Assembly: GCA_966250015.1 (NCBI GenBank)
Contig: CBINFS010000015.1
Location: 14,974-78,973, forward strand
Length of the DNA: 64,000 nucleotides
Reading direction: 5' to 3'
DNA from: CBINFS01 sp966250015
GTDB taxonomy: Bacteria; Bacteroidota; Rhodothermia; Rhodothermales; DASSAV01
Within the stretch, counting starts at the first letter, position 1. Every line of letters begins with the position of its first letter. The notes under the pieces are model-generated. The model saw only the letters and a program-made list of their open reading frames with translations, was not told the DNA's origin and ran no database searches. Below are positions 25,921 to 34,667 of this stretch, piece after piece. Made by a program: the position numbers and the translations under genes.

Positions 25921-27156
25921 TCAGGGTTCAGATACTCGAACGACCACCGGAAAGGCGTAATCGTACCAGAAACGATCGATCAAGTCCGGGTCCGGCTCTC
26001 CATCGTACGTCAAGAAGCGATAACGAACGTTGTACGGCTGACCGGGATCGATCGCCCAGTCACCCATCTGTGACGGAGCGTAGTTGAAAAACGGCTCATC
26101 CGGGTGAATACGCATGGGCTGCGGCGAACGGAAGTTCTGCGGATGATCGAGTACGGCAATGCCGACCATCTGCCCGTCCACCAAACCCCCGATGTGGCAC
26201 CACCGCGCCCTGGTAGCGTGCCCATTGCTGCGATCCAGACCTTCCGACGTGAGGAAAACCGCATTGTCTGCCCCGTTCCAGTCGCGGTGCCCGCGAAAGC
26301 CCACACCACCGTAATGATACTCCGGCAGCACGAGCGGTGACGCGAAATGGCAGTATTGGACGATTTCGATATCGAATACCCTGACGGGGCGGTCAGCCGA
26401 CACCATCGGGTAAACGTTCACCTCCCACACTTCGTCCAGCGCGACCTTGGGTTCGCCTCCGGTCAGGTCGACGTACTGGTTGGAAGCACGAAGGCCTCCT
26501 CGTACCGGACCACTCCACGTTTCCTCGAGCCCCACCGGTTCAACAAACCCGGTAGAATCGCCCATATTCCAGAAATCAGGAGTGCGGCCTTCAAAGACCG
26601 TGCGGGTCCAGGCAGCCCAAATCCCGTGATGATGCAAATGGTTGGGTGGATAATCATCTGTAAGCATCAACCCGTTCGGGGTATAGACCGGATGGATGTA
26701 CCCGCCACGCTGGAAAATTGGTGGGATGTCCGGACGGGGTAAAGGCGTTTTTTCATAGTGGTAGGTAAGCACCGGCTGGCCAGACTCAGAAATGCTGACC
26801 GATCCCTCATCGTCAATCACAGCGACCCGTTCGTCAGCCAGGCGCTCATTCCCCTCAATGCTTCTGATCCGGTACCGACGGGTTTCTCCGGCCATCAACG
26901 AATCCAGAATAAAGGTGGCCGTTCGATCGTCGTCTATCTGAAGCGGCACCACCTGCCCGTCTTCACCGGCCAGTACGTACCGATCGCCGAAGAGCCCGTC
27001 CGGCATGGTAAACGTGACGACACTCCAGTGCCGATCGTATGACCCTGCTTCGACGGTTATCGCAAAATCACCATTCTCCTGCGCCAGACACGGCGTGTTC
27101 ATGAGGAACGCCGCAGCACATAGTGTCGTCAGGACAATGGCTGTTTTTCGATTCAT
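25921..27156 (-). CDS. PmoA-family (DUF6807) secreted protein
   Basis: 411 residues from MNRKTAIV, with a cleavable signal peptide ending near CLAQ. The start at 27156 is preferred over 27225, which would hide the signal behind 23 polar residues. The DUF6807 core is visible: HPVYTPNGLMLTDDYP, NHLHHHGIWAAW, FWNMGDSTGFVEP, EYHYGGVGFRGHRDW. These proteins occur near carbohydrate-degradation genes in Bacteroidota and Planctomycetes, and their activity is mostly unknown. Neighbours here do not show a clear operon. Confidence 0.85.
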   Translation of the reverse strand: MNRKTAIVLTTLCAAAFLMNTPCLAQENGDFAITVEAGSYDRHWSVVTFTMPDGLFGDRYVLAGEDGQVVPLQIDDDRTATFILDSLMAGETRRYRIRSIEGNERLADERVAVIDDEGSVSISESGQPVLTYHYEKTPLPRPDIPPIFQRGGYIHPVYTPNGLMLTDDYPPNHLHHHGIWAAWTRTVFEGRTPDFWNMGDSTGFVEPVGLEETWSGPVRGGLRASNQYVDLTGGEPKVALDEVWEVNVYPMVSADRPVRVFDIEIVQYCHFASPLVLPEYHYGGVGFRGHRDWNGADNAVFLTSEGLDRSNGHATRARWCHIGGLVDGQMVGIAVLDHPQNFRSPQPMRIHPDEPFFNYAPSQMGDWAIDPGQPYNVRYRFLTYDGEPDPDLIDRFWYDYAFPVVVRVSEP

Positions 27157-27306
27157 GATGAAGTCAGAAGAGTTCTCCCTGGCAAAGTGAGGCGGCAAAC
27201 TGTTGCTCCTGACTACGGGAAGCACACGTTCGAATTAAAAGTAGGCCAGGAGGTAAAGAACCGCTAATAGCGACGATGAAAAAAGTATGCCGTCAGAAGT
27301 ATGTCT

Positions 27307-28980
27307 CTACGTCTGGATGACGCCCGGATTGAAATGAGGGATGTGCGGGTTGTGATCGGCTAGCTCGATGCCCATACTCAACCAGGACCGCGTCTCAGTC
27401 GGCAAAACGATTTCGTCCACCCAGAGCCGTGCTGCGGCGTACGTGGGTTGCATCTGCTGCTCGTATCGTGCCATGATGCCCGCCAGAATAGCCTCTCTTT
27501 CTTTTTCACTCAACCGCCCAGACTTTTTCGCAAATCGGCTCTCCTGAATCTGCAACAGGGTTTCGGCGGCCTGCGATCCGCCCATCACGGCAATTCGCGC
27601 CGTCGGCCACGCCAGCATCAACCGAGGATCGTATGCCCTCCCGCACATGGCATAGTTCCCGGCGCCGTACGAGTTGCCCACGATGACGGTAAATTTGGGT
27701 ACGACCGAGTTCGCAACTGCGTTGACCAGCTTCGCGCCGTCTTTGATGATCCCGCCGTGCTCAGCGCGGCGTCCGACCATAAAACCGGTAACGTCCTGGA
27801 AAAAGACGATCGGGATACGTTTTTGATTGCAGTTCATGACGAACCGGGCGGCCTTATCCGCCGAATCGGAATAAATGACGCCCCCGACCTGCATCTCGCC
27901 GGTTTTTGTTTTGACAACCAGACGCTGGTTTGCCACTATCCCGACGCTCCAACCATCGATTCTCGCGTATCCGGTTAGAATCGTTTGTCCATAGCCCTGC
28001 TTGTATTCCATCCACGATCCCCTGTCGACGATCCGGGCGAGTACTTCTCGCATGTCGTAGGGCTGGTCGCCACGACCGGGGAAGATCTGCGGGATTTCTT
28101 CCGGTGGATAGGCGGGGTCGACCGGCGCGGCACGCTCGAATCCGGCCCGAGGGCGGGGACCCATCCGCGCGATCAGCTCCCTGATCCGCTCGATGCACGA
28201 CGCGTCGTCCTTCATCTGGTGGTCCGTCACTCCCGAGATGGTCGAGTGTGTGGTCGCTCCGCCGAGGGTTTCCGAATCGATGACTTCTCCGATGGCGGCT
28301 TTGACCAGGTAAGGACCGGCAAGAAAGAGCGATCCGGCGCCATCGACGATCAACGCTTCGTCGCTCATCACGGGCAAATAGGCGCCGCCCGCCACGCAGC
28401 TCCCCATGATCGCGGAGATCTGCGGGATTCCTTTGCTTGAGAGGACCGCGTTGTTCCTAAAGACTCGCCCGAAGTGATCCCGATCGGCAAACACTTCGTC
28501 CTGAAGCGGCAGATAGATCCCCGCCGAATCTACCAGGTATACTATCGGCACCTCGTTTTCAAGGGCGATTTCCTGTGCCCTTAGTATCTTTTTTACCGTT
28601 AGTGGAAACCAGGCGCCCGCCTTTACGGTCGCGTCGTTGGCCACGACCACGCAGAGCCTCCCGCTTATTCTCCCCACGCCGCAAATGACCCCGGCAGCAG
28701 GGCATCCCCCCTCCTCTATGTACATACCGTCCGCAGCAAACAGCCCAATCTCGAACCATTCGGCGGCACTATCGAGGAGCCGTTCTACGCGCTCTCGTGC
28801 CGTCAGCTTGCCCCTTTCGTGCTCTCGGCGAATGCGGTCTTCCCCTCCGCCGAGCTTGATCCGTTCGGCCTTCTCTTTTAGACGGTCAACGAGCTGTTGA
28901 AAGGATTCTTCTCGCGTCTCACGTACTTCCTGGTTGATCGAAAGGGGATTCCCGAGGATTGCCAGTTTCGCCTCTGCCAT
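27307..28980 (-). CDS. Acyl-CoA carboxylase, carboxyltransferase (beta) subunit, methylcrotonyl-type
   Basis: 557 residues with the two crotonase-like halves of biotin-dependent carboxyltransferases. Typical motifs are GKLTARERVERLLD, VVANDATVKAGAW, YLVDSAGIYLPLQ, SGSLFLAGPYLVKAA-like sequence, LGGATTHSTISGVTDH and GNSYGAGNYAMCGRAYDPRL. The pattern fits methylcrotonyl-CoA carboxylase beta (leucine breakdown) better than propionyl-CoA carboxylase. No biotin-carboxylase/biotin-carrier subunit gene is nearby, so the partner is encoded elsewhere. Confidence 0.92.
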   Translation of the reverse strand: MAEAKLAILGNPLSINQEVRETREESFQQLVDRLKEKAERIKLGGGEDRIRREHERGKLTARERVERLLDSAAEWFEIGLFAADGMYIEEGGCPAAGVICGVGRISGRLCVVVANDATVKAGAWFPLTVKKILRAQEIALENEVPIVYLVDSAGIYLPLQDEVFADRDHFGRVFRNNAVLSSKGIPQISAIMGSCVAGGAYLPVMSDEALIVDGAGSLFLAGPYLVKAAIGEVIDSETLGGATTHSTISGVTDHQMKDDASCIERIRELIARMGPRPRAGFERAAPVDPAYPPEEIPQIFPGRGDQPYDMREVLARIVDRGSWMEYKQGYGQTILTGYARIDGWSVGIVANQRLVVKTKTGEMQVGGVIYSDSADKAARFVMNCNQKRIPIVFFQDVTGFMVGRRAEHGGIIKDGAKLVNAVANSVVPKFTVIVGNSYGAGNYAMCGRAYDPRLMLAWPTARIAVMGGSQAAETLLQIQESRFAKKSGRLSEKEREAILAGIMARYEQQMQPTYAAARLWVDEIVLPTETRSWLSMGIELADHNPHIPHFNPGVIQT

Positions 28981-29243
28981 TCGTTCACTCCTGGATGATT
29001 AGCCGGTCAGCTTTTCCAGCTTCAGCCTTTTCCATTCTTTCAGGCTACAATCGTTCGCGTCCTTCAAGTAAGCACATTGTACACAGACTTGCACGATCCA
29101 AAAGGATACAATTGCAGAAACGTACCTATTGTTTTTTAGTGCTATTCATCGATCTTCATGAAGACGCCAACTTTCGTGAACTTGCCGGTTTGCTGGTGCG
29201 TCGAATAGAATTGATGGTGGTAAGTAAAACCGGATCGAATAGA

Positions 29244-29573
29244 ATGGAAACCCTTACGCCGCCCAAACGAGAAGTGGACGTAATCGACGAAACGCAAACG
29301 ATCCACATCCCCCAGTACCACGTCATCCTGTACGACGATAACGATCACACGTATGATTATGTGATCGAGATGCTGTCTCAGCTATTCGGGTACGATCAGG
29401 CTACGGCCATGCGCATGGCATACGAGGTCGACTCGACGGGCCGCGTCATCGTCGCCACGACTACCAAAGAAAGGGCGGAATTGAAACGCGACCAGATACA
29501 CGCCTATGGACCGGACCCACGGATAGAAAAAAGCAAGGGTTCGATGGAAGCAGCCATCGAACCCGCAGAATAA
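29244..29573 (+). CDS. ClpS-like adaptor protein (paralogue 2, divergent pocket)
   Basis: 109 residues from METLTPPK; an ATG at 29214 is an alternative. The fold signature is YHVILYDDNDHTYDYVIEMLSQLFGY split over residues 25-50, then AYEVDSTGRVIV. Compared with canonical ClpS, Asn-Asp-Asp is Asp-Asp-Asn, and the pocket His of the VHxxG motif is Asp (VDSTG). The C-terminal 25 residues are a charged tail. It therefore may recognise other substrates, or act as an adaptor without classic N-degron binding. It is monocistronic and divergent from the acyl-CoA carboxylase gene. Confidence 0.82.
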   Translation: METLTPPKREVDVIDETQTIHIPQYHVILYDDNDHTYDYVIEMLSQLFGYDQATAMRMAYEVDSTGRVIVATTTKERAELKRDQIHAYGPDPRIEKSKGSMEAAIEPAE

Positions 29574-29672
29574 CCCCGATTCGGCAATCAGAAATGTCCC
29601 GAAACGGATGATATCGAAAAAAGCCGGCTTTCCGCCTAAATCGAGCTTGATCCTGAAGAAACAGCCTTCGGA

Positions 29673-29867
29673 TCAAAATACGGAATGCATTTTCTGAAGG
29701 ATTACGGACTGGTTCTCTCCCGTCTTTTCGTGGATCAGGCTCACCATTTTCTTGAGATTCCCGCGCGTCTTCCTCAACTCCTTGTCGTCAAACTCGACGT
29801 TACTCCAGATTGCTTGAATGTTCGATAAAACCTGCTGCCAGCTATAATCAAGTTGTGCGTTTGCCAT
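29673..29867 (-). CDS. CsbD-like small stress protein
   Basis: 64 residues, soluble and helical. WQQVLSNIQAIWSNVEFDDKEL split around residue 18, then RGNLKKMVSLIHEKTGE, follows the CsbD pattern of two short helices with conserved Trp, Asp/Glu-Leu and a Lys-Ile-x-Glu-x-Thr-Gly segment. CsbD proteins are general-stress proteins of unknown mechanism. Family assignment is by eye only. The gene stands alone between clpS2 (same end) and hemG. Confidence 0.6.
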   Translation of the reverse strand: MANAQLDYSWQQVLSNIQAIWSNVEFDDKELRKTRGNLKKMVSLIHEKTGENQSVILQKMHSVF

Positions 29868-30042
29868 TTTAGTTTTACCTCGAAAGGTCCAATCCCAGCT
29901 ATCTGGACGTATGTTACCAGTCAGTTACACCCGGGTTTCGACCCGTCTTCGCCGTCACCCAGGGCGTAGATGGTCATCCGGGCGTTATATTGCGGTGTAG
30001 CAGCCAAAATCCCCTCGCAGTTTTACCCGGAAAAGCGGTTTT

Positions 30043-31410
30043 ATGAAAAGTGTCGCAATCATTGGTGGCGGTATCGCCGGCCTCGTGTCGGGGTATCGTT
30101 TGATGCAATTGGGAGTGGAAGTGACCCTGTTTGAAGCGTCGCACCGGACAGGCGGTTGCATACGCTCTGAGAGAAGCGGCGGCTATCTCGTAGAGTACGG
30201 GCCCAATACGATCCAGACCAAAACTGACCTCATCGATCATCTGGTAGCCGAACTCGGCCTGCGAGACCAGCAGCTTTTCGCAGGCGATGAAGCCAAAAAC
30301 CGGTACGTGGTACGAAATGGTAAACCCGTTCCGGTACCCACTTCCCCACCCGCCTTCCTGAAAACGCGACTTTTTTCTACCAAAGCAAAGCTGAGAGTTC
30401 TCCGGGAACCCTTTATTCCACCGGTGAATGGACAGGTCGAAGAAAGTGTTGCGGAATTCGTCAGGCGCAGGTTGGGCGATGAGTTTCTCGATTACGCCAT
30501 TAATCCTTTCGTTGCAGGCGTCTACGCGGGAGATCCGGCAAAGCTCTCGCTGCGCCACGCGTTCCCACGTTTGCACGAGATCGAGAGCAAATACGGTTCA
30601 TTGATCAAGGGATTGATACGGGTGTCCCGTGAGCGGAAGAAGTCGACCAGCCCGATGCCTTCGGGCCGCATGATGTCCTTCAAAGACGGGTTACAGACGC
30701 TGCCGGACGCCCTCGCGAAGAGCCTGGGAAACCGTATCCACCTGGAATCTCGCGTCACGAGCATTAAAAAAGAAAACAGTCGTTGGGTTCTATCGGGTGA
30801 GAACGTTGAGGCTGACCGAAGCTACGACGCCGTCCTTTTCGCAGGACAGCTCTATACACTTCCGCTCATCCAGTTCGATTCAGGCGTCGACCTAAAGGTG
30901 CTTGAGAGGGTACACTATCCTGCCGTAAGCGTGCTGGCACTGGGTTTCCCGAGGGAGAACGTTCAGCATCCCCTCGACGGATTCGGCGTCCTCGTCCCGG
31001 AGATCGAATCACAGTTCAAAATTCTCGGGACCCTGTTTTCCTCGACGCTCTTTCCTGGCCGAGCTCCCGAGAACCACGTGCTGTTGACGACCTTCATCGG
31101 AGGCGTACGTCACGAAGAAATGGCCTCTGTCGCCTGGGGAACGTTGAAGGATACGGTTACGAACGACCTTCGGGACATACTGGGCATTCGCGGCATGCCG
31201 GACTTCACGCAACACATTTATTGGCCTCACGCCATCCCCCAATACCACGTCGGCTACGGCAAAATCAAGGAACTCCTCGATACCATTGAGAACCGGAACC
31301 CCGGTTTTTACCTGACGGGCAGCTTCCGAAAAGGCATCTCCGTTAGCGACACCATCGCGTCCGCTTTTGAGACTGCCGAAAAGATGGCTTCCTGGTTGCG
31401 AGAATCGTAA
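30043..31410 (+). CDS. hemG: Protoporphyrinogen/coproporphyrinogen III oxidase (FAD, HemY/HemG type)
   Basis: 455 residues. The N-terminal FAD motif is AIIGGGIAGLVSGYRL, then TGGCIRSER. Family motifs include VEYGPNTIQT, NPFVAGVYAGDP and LSLRHAFPRLHEIE, and the C-terminal FAD contact is YLTGSFRKGISVSDTIASAF. It oxidises protoporphyrinogen IX (or coproporphyrinogen III) in haem synthesis at the membrane. GGAAAAG lies about 8 bases before the ATG. A 5-base stem with a TTCG loop (29932-29945) lies in its leader. Other hem genes are not in the window. Confidence 0.92.
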   Translation: MKSVAIIGGGIAGLVSGYRLMQLGVEVTLFEASHRTGGCIRSERSGGYLVEYGPNTIQTKTDLIDHLVAELGLRDQQLFAGDEAKNRYVVRNGKPVPVPTSPPAFLKTRLFSTKAKLRVLREPFIPPVNGQVEESVAEFVRRRLGDEFLDYAINPFVAGVYAGDPAKLSLRHAFPRLHEIESKYGSLIKGLIRVSRERKKSTSPMPSGRMMSFKDGLQTLPDALAKSLGNRIHLESRVTSIKKENSRWVLSGENVEADRSYDAVLFAGQLYTLPLIQFDSGVDLKVLERVHYPAVSVLALGFPRENVQHPLDGFGVLVPEIESQFKILGTLFSSTLFPGRAPENHVLLTTFIGGVRHEEMASVAWGTLKDTVTNDLRDILGIRGMPDFTQHIYWPHAIPQYHVGYGKIKELLDTIENRNPGFYLTGSFRKGISVSDTIASAFETAEKMASWLRES

Positions 31411-31440
31411 TCCTTGCTGACAGGCTAAAGCCTAATCCGG

Positions 31441-31929
31441 TCAGGACGGATCTTCTACCTTCCGGAGGGCAGGGTCTCCCTTTCTCTTGAGAAATCTGTT
31501 CCAGTAGAAAATGCCGACCGAAGCGAGGATGAGCGCGATCAGGCTCATGACACTGTTCAAGGCAGCCATTCTCCAGTGAGCCCTTCCAACGGAGGCGATG
31601 ACGATTTCCTGGTCCGCTCCCCGCAATACGCGTACCGGGACCTCTGTTTTGCCCTCCAGCTCAGCAGCAAACGAATGGGGAATGGAGAGCTTTTCTTTTT
31701 CGATGATCTCTCCGTCTGCAAGCGCCACACGGAGGTTGATGTAATCGTAACTGACGTCGACCCGGTCGGACGAAAAATACTCCGTTACCCTTGCGATAGC
31801 CGGCTCGCCGTGGACCAGCGTCCGGTGAATGTCAATGGCAACGTTCGCCTGGTTAATGGTCAAAAAGACCAGAATGACGGGAATGATCCAGAGAATCCTG
31901 GCAATGAGACGTGTACTGGACGTAGCCAC
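31441..31929 (-). CDS. DUF3592-like two-pass membrane protein
   Basis: 162 residues with a membrane segment at about 8-30, an extracytoplasmic or loop domain of about 80 residues (a beta-rich stretch with VSYDYINLRVALADG and VPVRVLRG), a second membrane segment at about 125-145, and a basic tail. The layout of two helices flanking a small domain with a VxVRxxP-like element matches DUF3592-type proteins, by eye. Function unknown. It lies 80 bases downstream of the HNH gene on the same strand. Confidence 0.65.
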   Translation of the reverse strand: MATSSTRLIARILWIIPVILVFLTINQANVAIDIHRTLVHGEPAIARVTEYFSSDRVDVSYDYINLRVALADGEIIEKEKLSIPHSFAAELEGKTEVPVRVLRGADQEIVIASVGRAHWRMAALNSVMSLIALILASVGIFYWNRFLKRKGDPALRKVEDPS

Positions 31930-32009
31930 ACCTAAACCGATTCAAGTCTTGACAATTTGCCCCCGCAAGGGACGCTCGAATGTTGGGGTGGTTCCGGAAG
32001 TATTGCCGC

Positions 32010-32513
32010 TCAATGGACGAACAGATACGGCTTCCAGGTATCGTTGAGCGTCGTACCCACAAAATCGCGTATGAACATGACGTGGGTTGGGCGGAATGGC
32101 CGGCGACGCAGCTGCATCCCGGCTTCTTCGGGCGTGCGATTGTCCTTTTTGTTGTTGCACGCTGTGCACGCCGCCACGAGGTTCTCCCAGGTATCCGTCC
32201 CCCCTCTCGATTTGGGGATGACGTGATCCACCGTGAGCCGTTCACGGCTTCCACAGTACTGGCAGCGATAGCGATCCCGGCGGAGAATGTTTTTCCTCGA
32301 GATCATGATCCGTTTGTACGGAACGGCGGCATAAGCCTTCAGCCGGACGATGCTGGGCCAGGGGATGTGCCGGCTCGGAGACCGCACGTACCGCTCGGGA
32401 ATCGCATCGACGATCTCAGCCTTTTGCAAAAGGAGTAGAACTACCGCTCGCTCTACACTGCAGAGCGTAATAGCACTGAAGTCCTGGTTGAGGACGAGAA
32501 CGTGTCCGGTCAT
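32010..32513 (-). CDS. HNH endonuclease family protein
   Basis: 167 residues. The C-terminal half has a zinc-bound HNH motif: CQYCG, then LTVDHVIPKSRGG, WENLVAACTACNNKKDNRTP. The N-terminal domain (LVLNQDFSAITLCSVERAVVLL) is typical of a widespread chromosomal HNH family whose role is unclear, so this is not evidence for a mobile element. A 9-base inverted repeat lies in the leader at 32598-32641. Confidence 0.88.
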   Translation of the reverse strand: MTGHVLVLNQDFSAITLCSVERAVVLLLLQKAEIVDAIPERYVRSPSRHIPWPSIVRLKAYAAVPYKRIMISRKNILRRDRYRCQYCGSRERLTVDHVIPKSRGGTDTWENLVAACTACNNKKDNRTPEEAGMQLRRRPFRPTHVMFIRDFVGTTLNDTWKPYLFVH

Positions 32514-32865
32514 CTTACCTACCCGATGGTCGAAGCTTCAAAGCATTCGATGAAGTTCAGATCACCCGGGGCGGGGACCGGCTGTAGTATGTCGGGTCTG
32601 TGTACTGGGAAGACGAAACCTCCGGGCTACTGAGTACACAGGCAATTCTACCGGATGCTACCCGATGGAACTGCCATTATTGAAAAACCGGCCTTGAACG
32701 TACTGGCCTCGTGATTTTTATGGCCTAAAAAGTAATAAGACGATTCGAATAGTTAAAGGCAGGGGAAATTTTTGCAGGCCTAAAAAAATAAACGTACTGG
32801 CTTCCTGAATATTGCGTATGCGTGGTGCCAATCCGAAGCAAGGAAGCATCACGCATACGCCGAAA
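32514..32865. other. 352-base intergenic region with several inverted and direct repeats
   Basis: No supported gene. It holds a 9-base perfect inverted repeat (32598-32606 / 32633-32641), an 11-base direct repeat AACGTACTGGC at 32697-32707 and 32791-32801, two copies of GGCCTAAAAA (from 32722 and 32777), and a 15-base hairpin at its right end, listed separately. It lies upstream of the HNH gene and downstream of the small membrane protein gene, both on the minus strand. Confidence 0.6.
32814..32860 (-). terminator. Strong stem-loop after the NCS1/small membrane protein transcript
   Basis: Arms 32814-32828 and 32846-32860 pair over 15 bases with a single G-U, around a 17-base loop. The stem begins 5 bases beyond the stop of the minus-strand gene at 32866. 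No T-run follows on that strand, so it may be a terminator or an mRNA 3'-end stabiliser. Confidence 0.5.
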
Positions 32866-33063
32866 CTATCCTATTGATTCTGCGCCTTTCTTTCCTCTTT
32901 TCGCGTAGGCAGTCGCCGACACAAACCAGGCGATGGTTGCGAGCAAGAAGGTAAGCTTGAACTGCCCGTCGCTTAAGTATCCAAGGAAGTAAACGATCGA
33001 TGAAATGAGGCACACCGCCAGGCTGATCGCAGCCAGTGTGAATAAAATCTTCTTTGTCATCAC
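32866..33063 (-). CDS. Small two-pass membrane protein
   Basis: 65 residues: a short basic start (MMTKKI), membrane segments at about 6-28 and 37-54, and a basic tail AKRGKKG. It lies 35 bases downstream of the NCS1 permease gene on the same strand, so it is probably co-transcribed. I do not recognise the family. A small partner of the transporter is possible but unsupported beyond position. Confidence 0.6.
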   Translation of the reverse strand: MMTKKILFTLAAISLAVCLISSIVYFLGYLSDGQFKLTFLLATIAWFVSATAYAKRGKKGAESIG

Positions 33064-33098
33064 GGGATACCGATTGAATGCTGATCTAAACGCTTACG

Positions 33099-34520
33099 TC
33101 ATACACGCTGTGTCGTAGCCCCCGGTACACGGCGGTACTTTTTGAAGGCATCCATAGAGCTGACGGCATACTGAAGGATCGTGTAGACGAGGATGGCGAA
33201 TACGTAGCTGGGAAGCCAGCGGAAGTAAAGATGGATTGACGTCAGAGCGGTGAAGGCAAGTAGAAGCGTGCCTACCCAGACGATGAGCGCATTCCAGTTG
33301 AATGCCCACCCGTATTTTTCAGCCTGGTACTGCTCTATACCCAGGCGAGGCAGGATCCAGTGCTCGGAAAAGACGACCGCACCGATCGGCATCAGCGTCA
33401 ACCCGTACAGCGCCACGTAATCGAGCAATTTCATGAAGATGACGGGGAAGCAGGATAGCACCGTGGTGATGGCGCCTGCCAAAAGGGTCACCTTCCAGCG
33501 GGACCACCCGGGTGTCATGGTCTGCAGCGCGAGCCCGGCACGGTAAAGCGTCGGATTCGCCGTGGTCCATCCGGCGAGAAGCACCCCGAACGCACCGGCT
33601 ATTCCAACCGCCTCAAAGGCCATGAGTCCCGGATTCATGTCGCGTCCGATTGCTGCTACCATCACGCCCGAGCAAATCCAGGCAAGGTAATGGCCTGCAA
33701 AAACGCCGATGCCTGAATAGAGCCCGTAACCCCAGTGCTTCGCATACCGGAATAACGCCATGTCGGACAGGCCAACGTGCATGGCCAGGTTAGCGAACCA
33801 GGCGAAAAACATGACGTGCCACAGGCCAAGCTTTTCCTGTCCTTCAATCGGAACGCCGTTCCATATCTGCGTCTGTGCAACCTCAAGAAAGTTGCTCAGA
33901 TCGGACTGGACACCGAGCCTCGGAAGCGAGGCGATTGCACCCGCAATGAATACGACGAAAATCCAGGGCGACGCCACACTGGCAAACCGGCTAAGACCTT
34001 CGAAGCCCAGAATGGCAACGATCGTAAACACGGAGCCGATGGCCAGCGTGATAAGCACCCAGCCAACACTGCTCGGATAAATGTCGGTGAGCTCGGGGCT
34101 CGGTATGCCGAACGCCATTCCGAGTGCGGTGGCCGAGACGGCAATCATGGCGCCTGCCAGAACGCAGTAAAGCACCGCAACCGCCAGGTTGTAGATCAGG
34201 GTTAGACCCGGTCCGGCAATTCGTCTGAGATACCAGTACAGCGTTAGCCGCGTACGTGTGGCAATCGGCGCACAGATGAACAACCACGACAGGACGGCAA
34301 GCAGGTTACCAACCGCCAGCCCGATGACGAGATCCCAGAATGAAACGCCGTGCAGCACGAAAAACGCGCCGATCACAAACTCGGTCGCCGCCACGTGCTC
34401 TCCGGCGAACAATCCGGCAAAATACCTACCCGGTTTCAGGTTTTTCTCGTCGACAGGCTCTCGGTCGAACTCATACAGGTTATCCATGCGCGCCATTACG
34501 CGCGACAGCGAACCAGCCAT
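33099..34520 (-). CDS. NCS1-type cytosine/purine/hydantoin permease family transporter
   Basis: About 473 residues from MAGSLSRV with roughly 12 hydrophobic segments. The N-terminal GRYFAGLFAGEHVAATEFVIG and the segments FEGLSRFASVASPW and LYGLTLMPIGAVVFSEHW resemble NCS1 (cytosine permease, CodB-like) transporters, which import nucleobases or related compounds with Na+ or H+. The ATG at 34520 is preferred; 34559 adds 13 polar residues. A FAH-family hydrolase gene lies about 150 bases upstream on the same strand. Substrate unknown. Confidence 0.78.
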   Translation of the reverse strand: MAGSLSRVMARMDNLYEFDREPVDEKNLKPGRYFAGLFAGEHVAATEFVIGAFFVLHGVSFWDLVIGLAVGNLLAVLSWLFICAPIATRTRLTLYWYLRRIAGPGLTLIYNLAVAVLYCVLAGAMIAVSATALGMAFGIPSPELTDIYPSSVGWVLITLAIGSVFTIVAILGFEGLSRFASVASPWIFVVFIAGAIASLPRLGVQSDLSNFLEVAQTQIWNGVPIEGQEKLGLWHVMFFAWFANLAMHVGLSDMALFRYAKHWGYGLYSGIGVFAGHYLAWICSGVMVAAIGRDMNPGLMAFEAVGIAGAFGVLLAGWTTANPTLYRAGLALQTMTPGWSRWKVTLLAGAITTVLSCFPVIFMKLLDYVALYGLTLMPIGAVVFSEHWILPRLGIEQYQAEKYGWAFNWNALIVWVGTLLLAFTALTSIHLYFRWLPSYVFAILVYTILQYAVSSMDAFKKYRRVPGATTQRV

Positions 34521-34667
34521 ACTTGCCTCTTCGATACAGGTTCGGTGAACGAAAAACACAATAAGCCGGAATCACCTCCCGGCTGACGCAGAATCAACCG
34601 AAGATATGAACCTGGCGGAACCGCTTTCGATTAAAAACTAAAGAAGCGACCTCCCCTTTACCTTGCT

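Noticed and set aside
32010..32513. HNH gene as evidence of a homing element or prophage
   Set aside because: The protein belongs to a widespread chromosomal HNH family and no phage or intron genes surround it.
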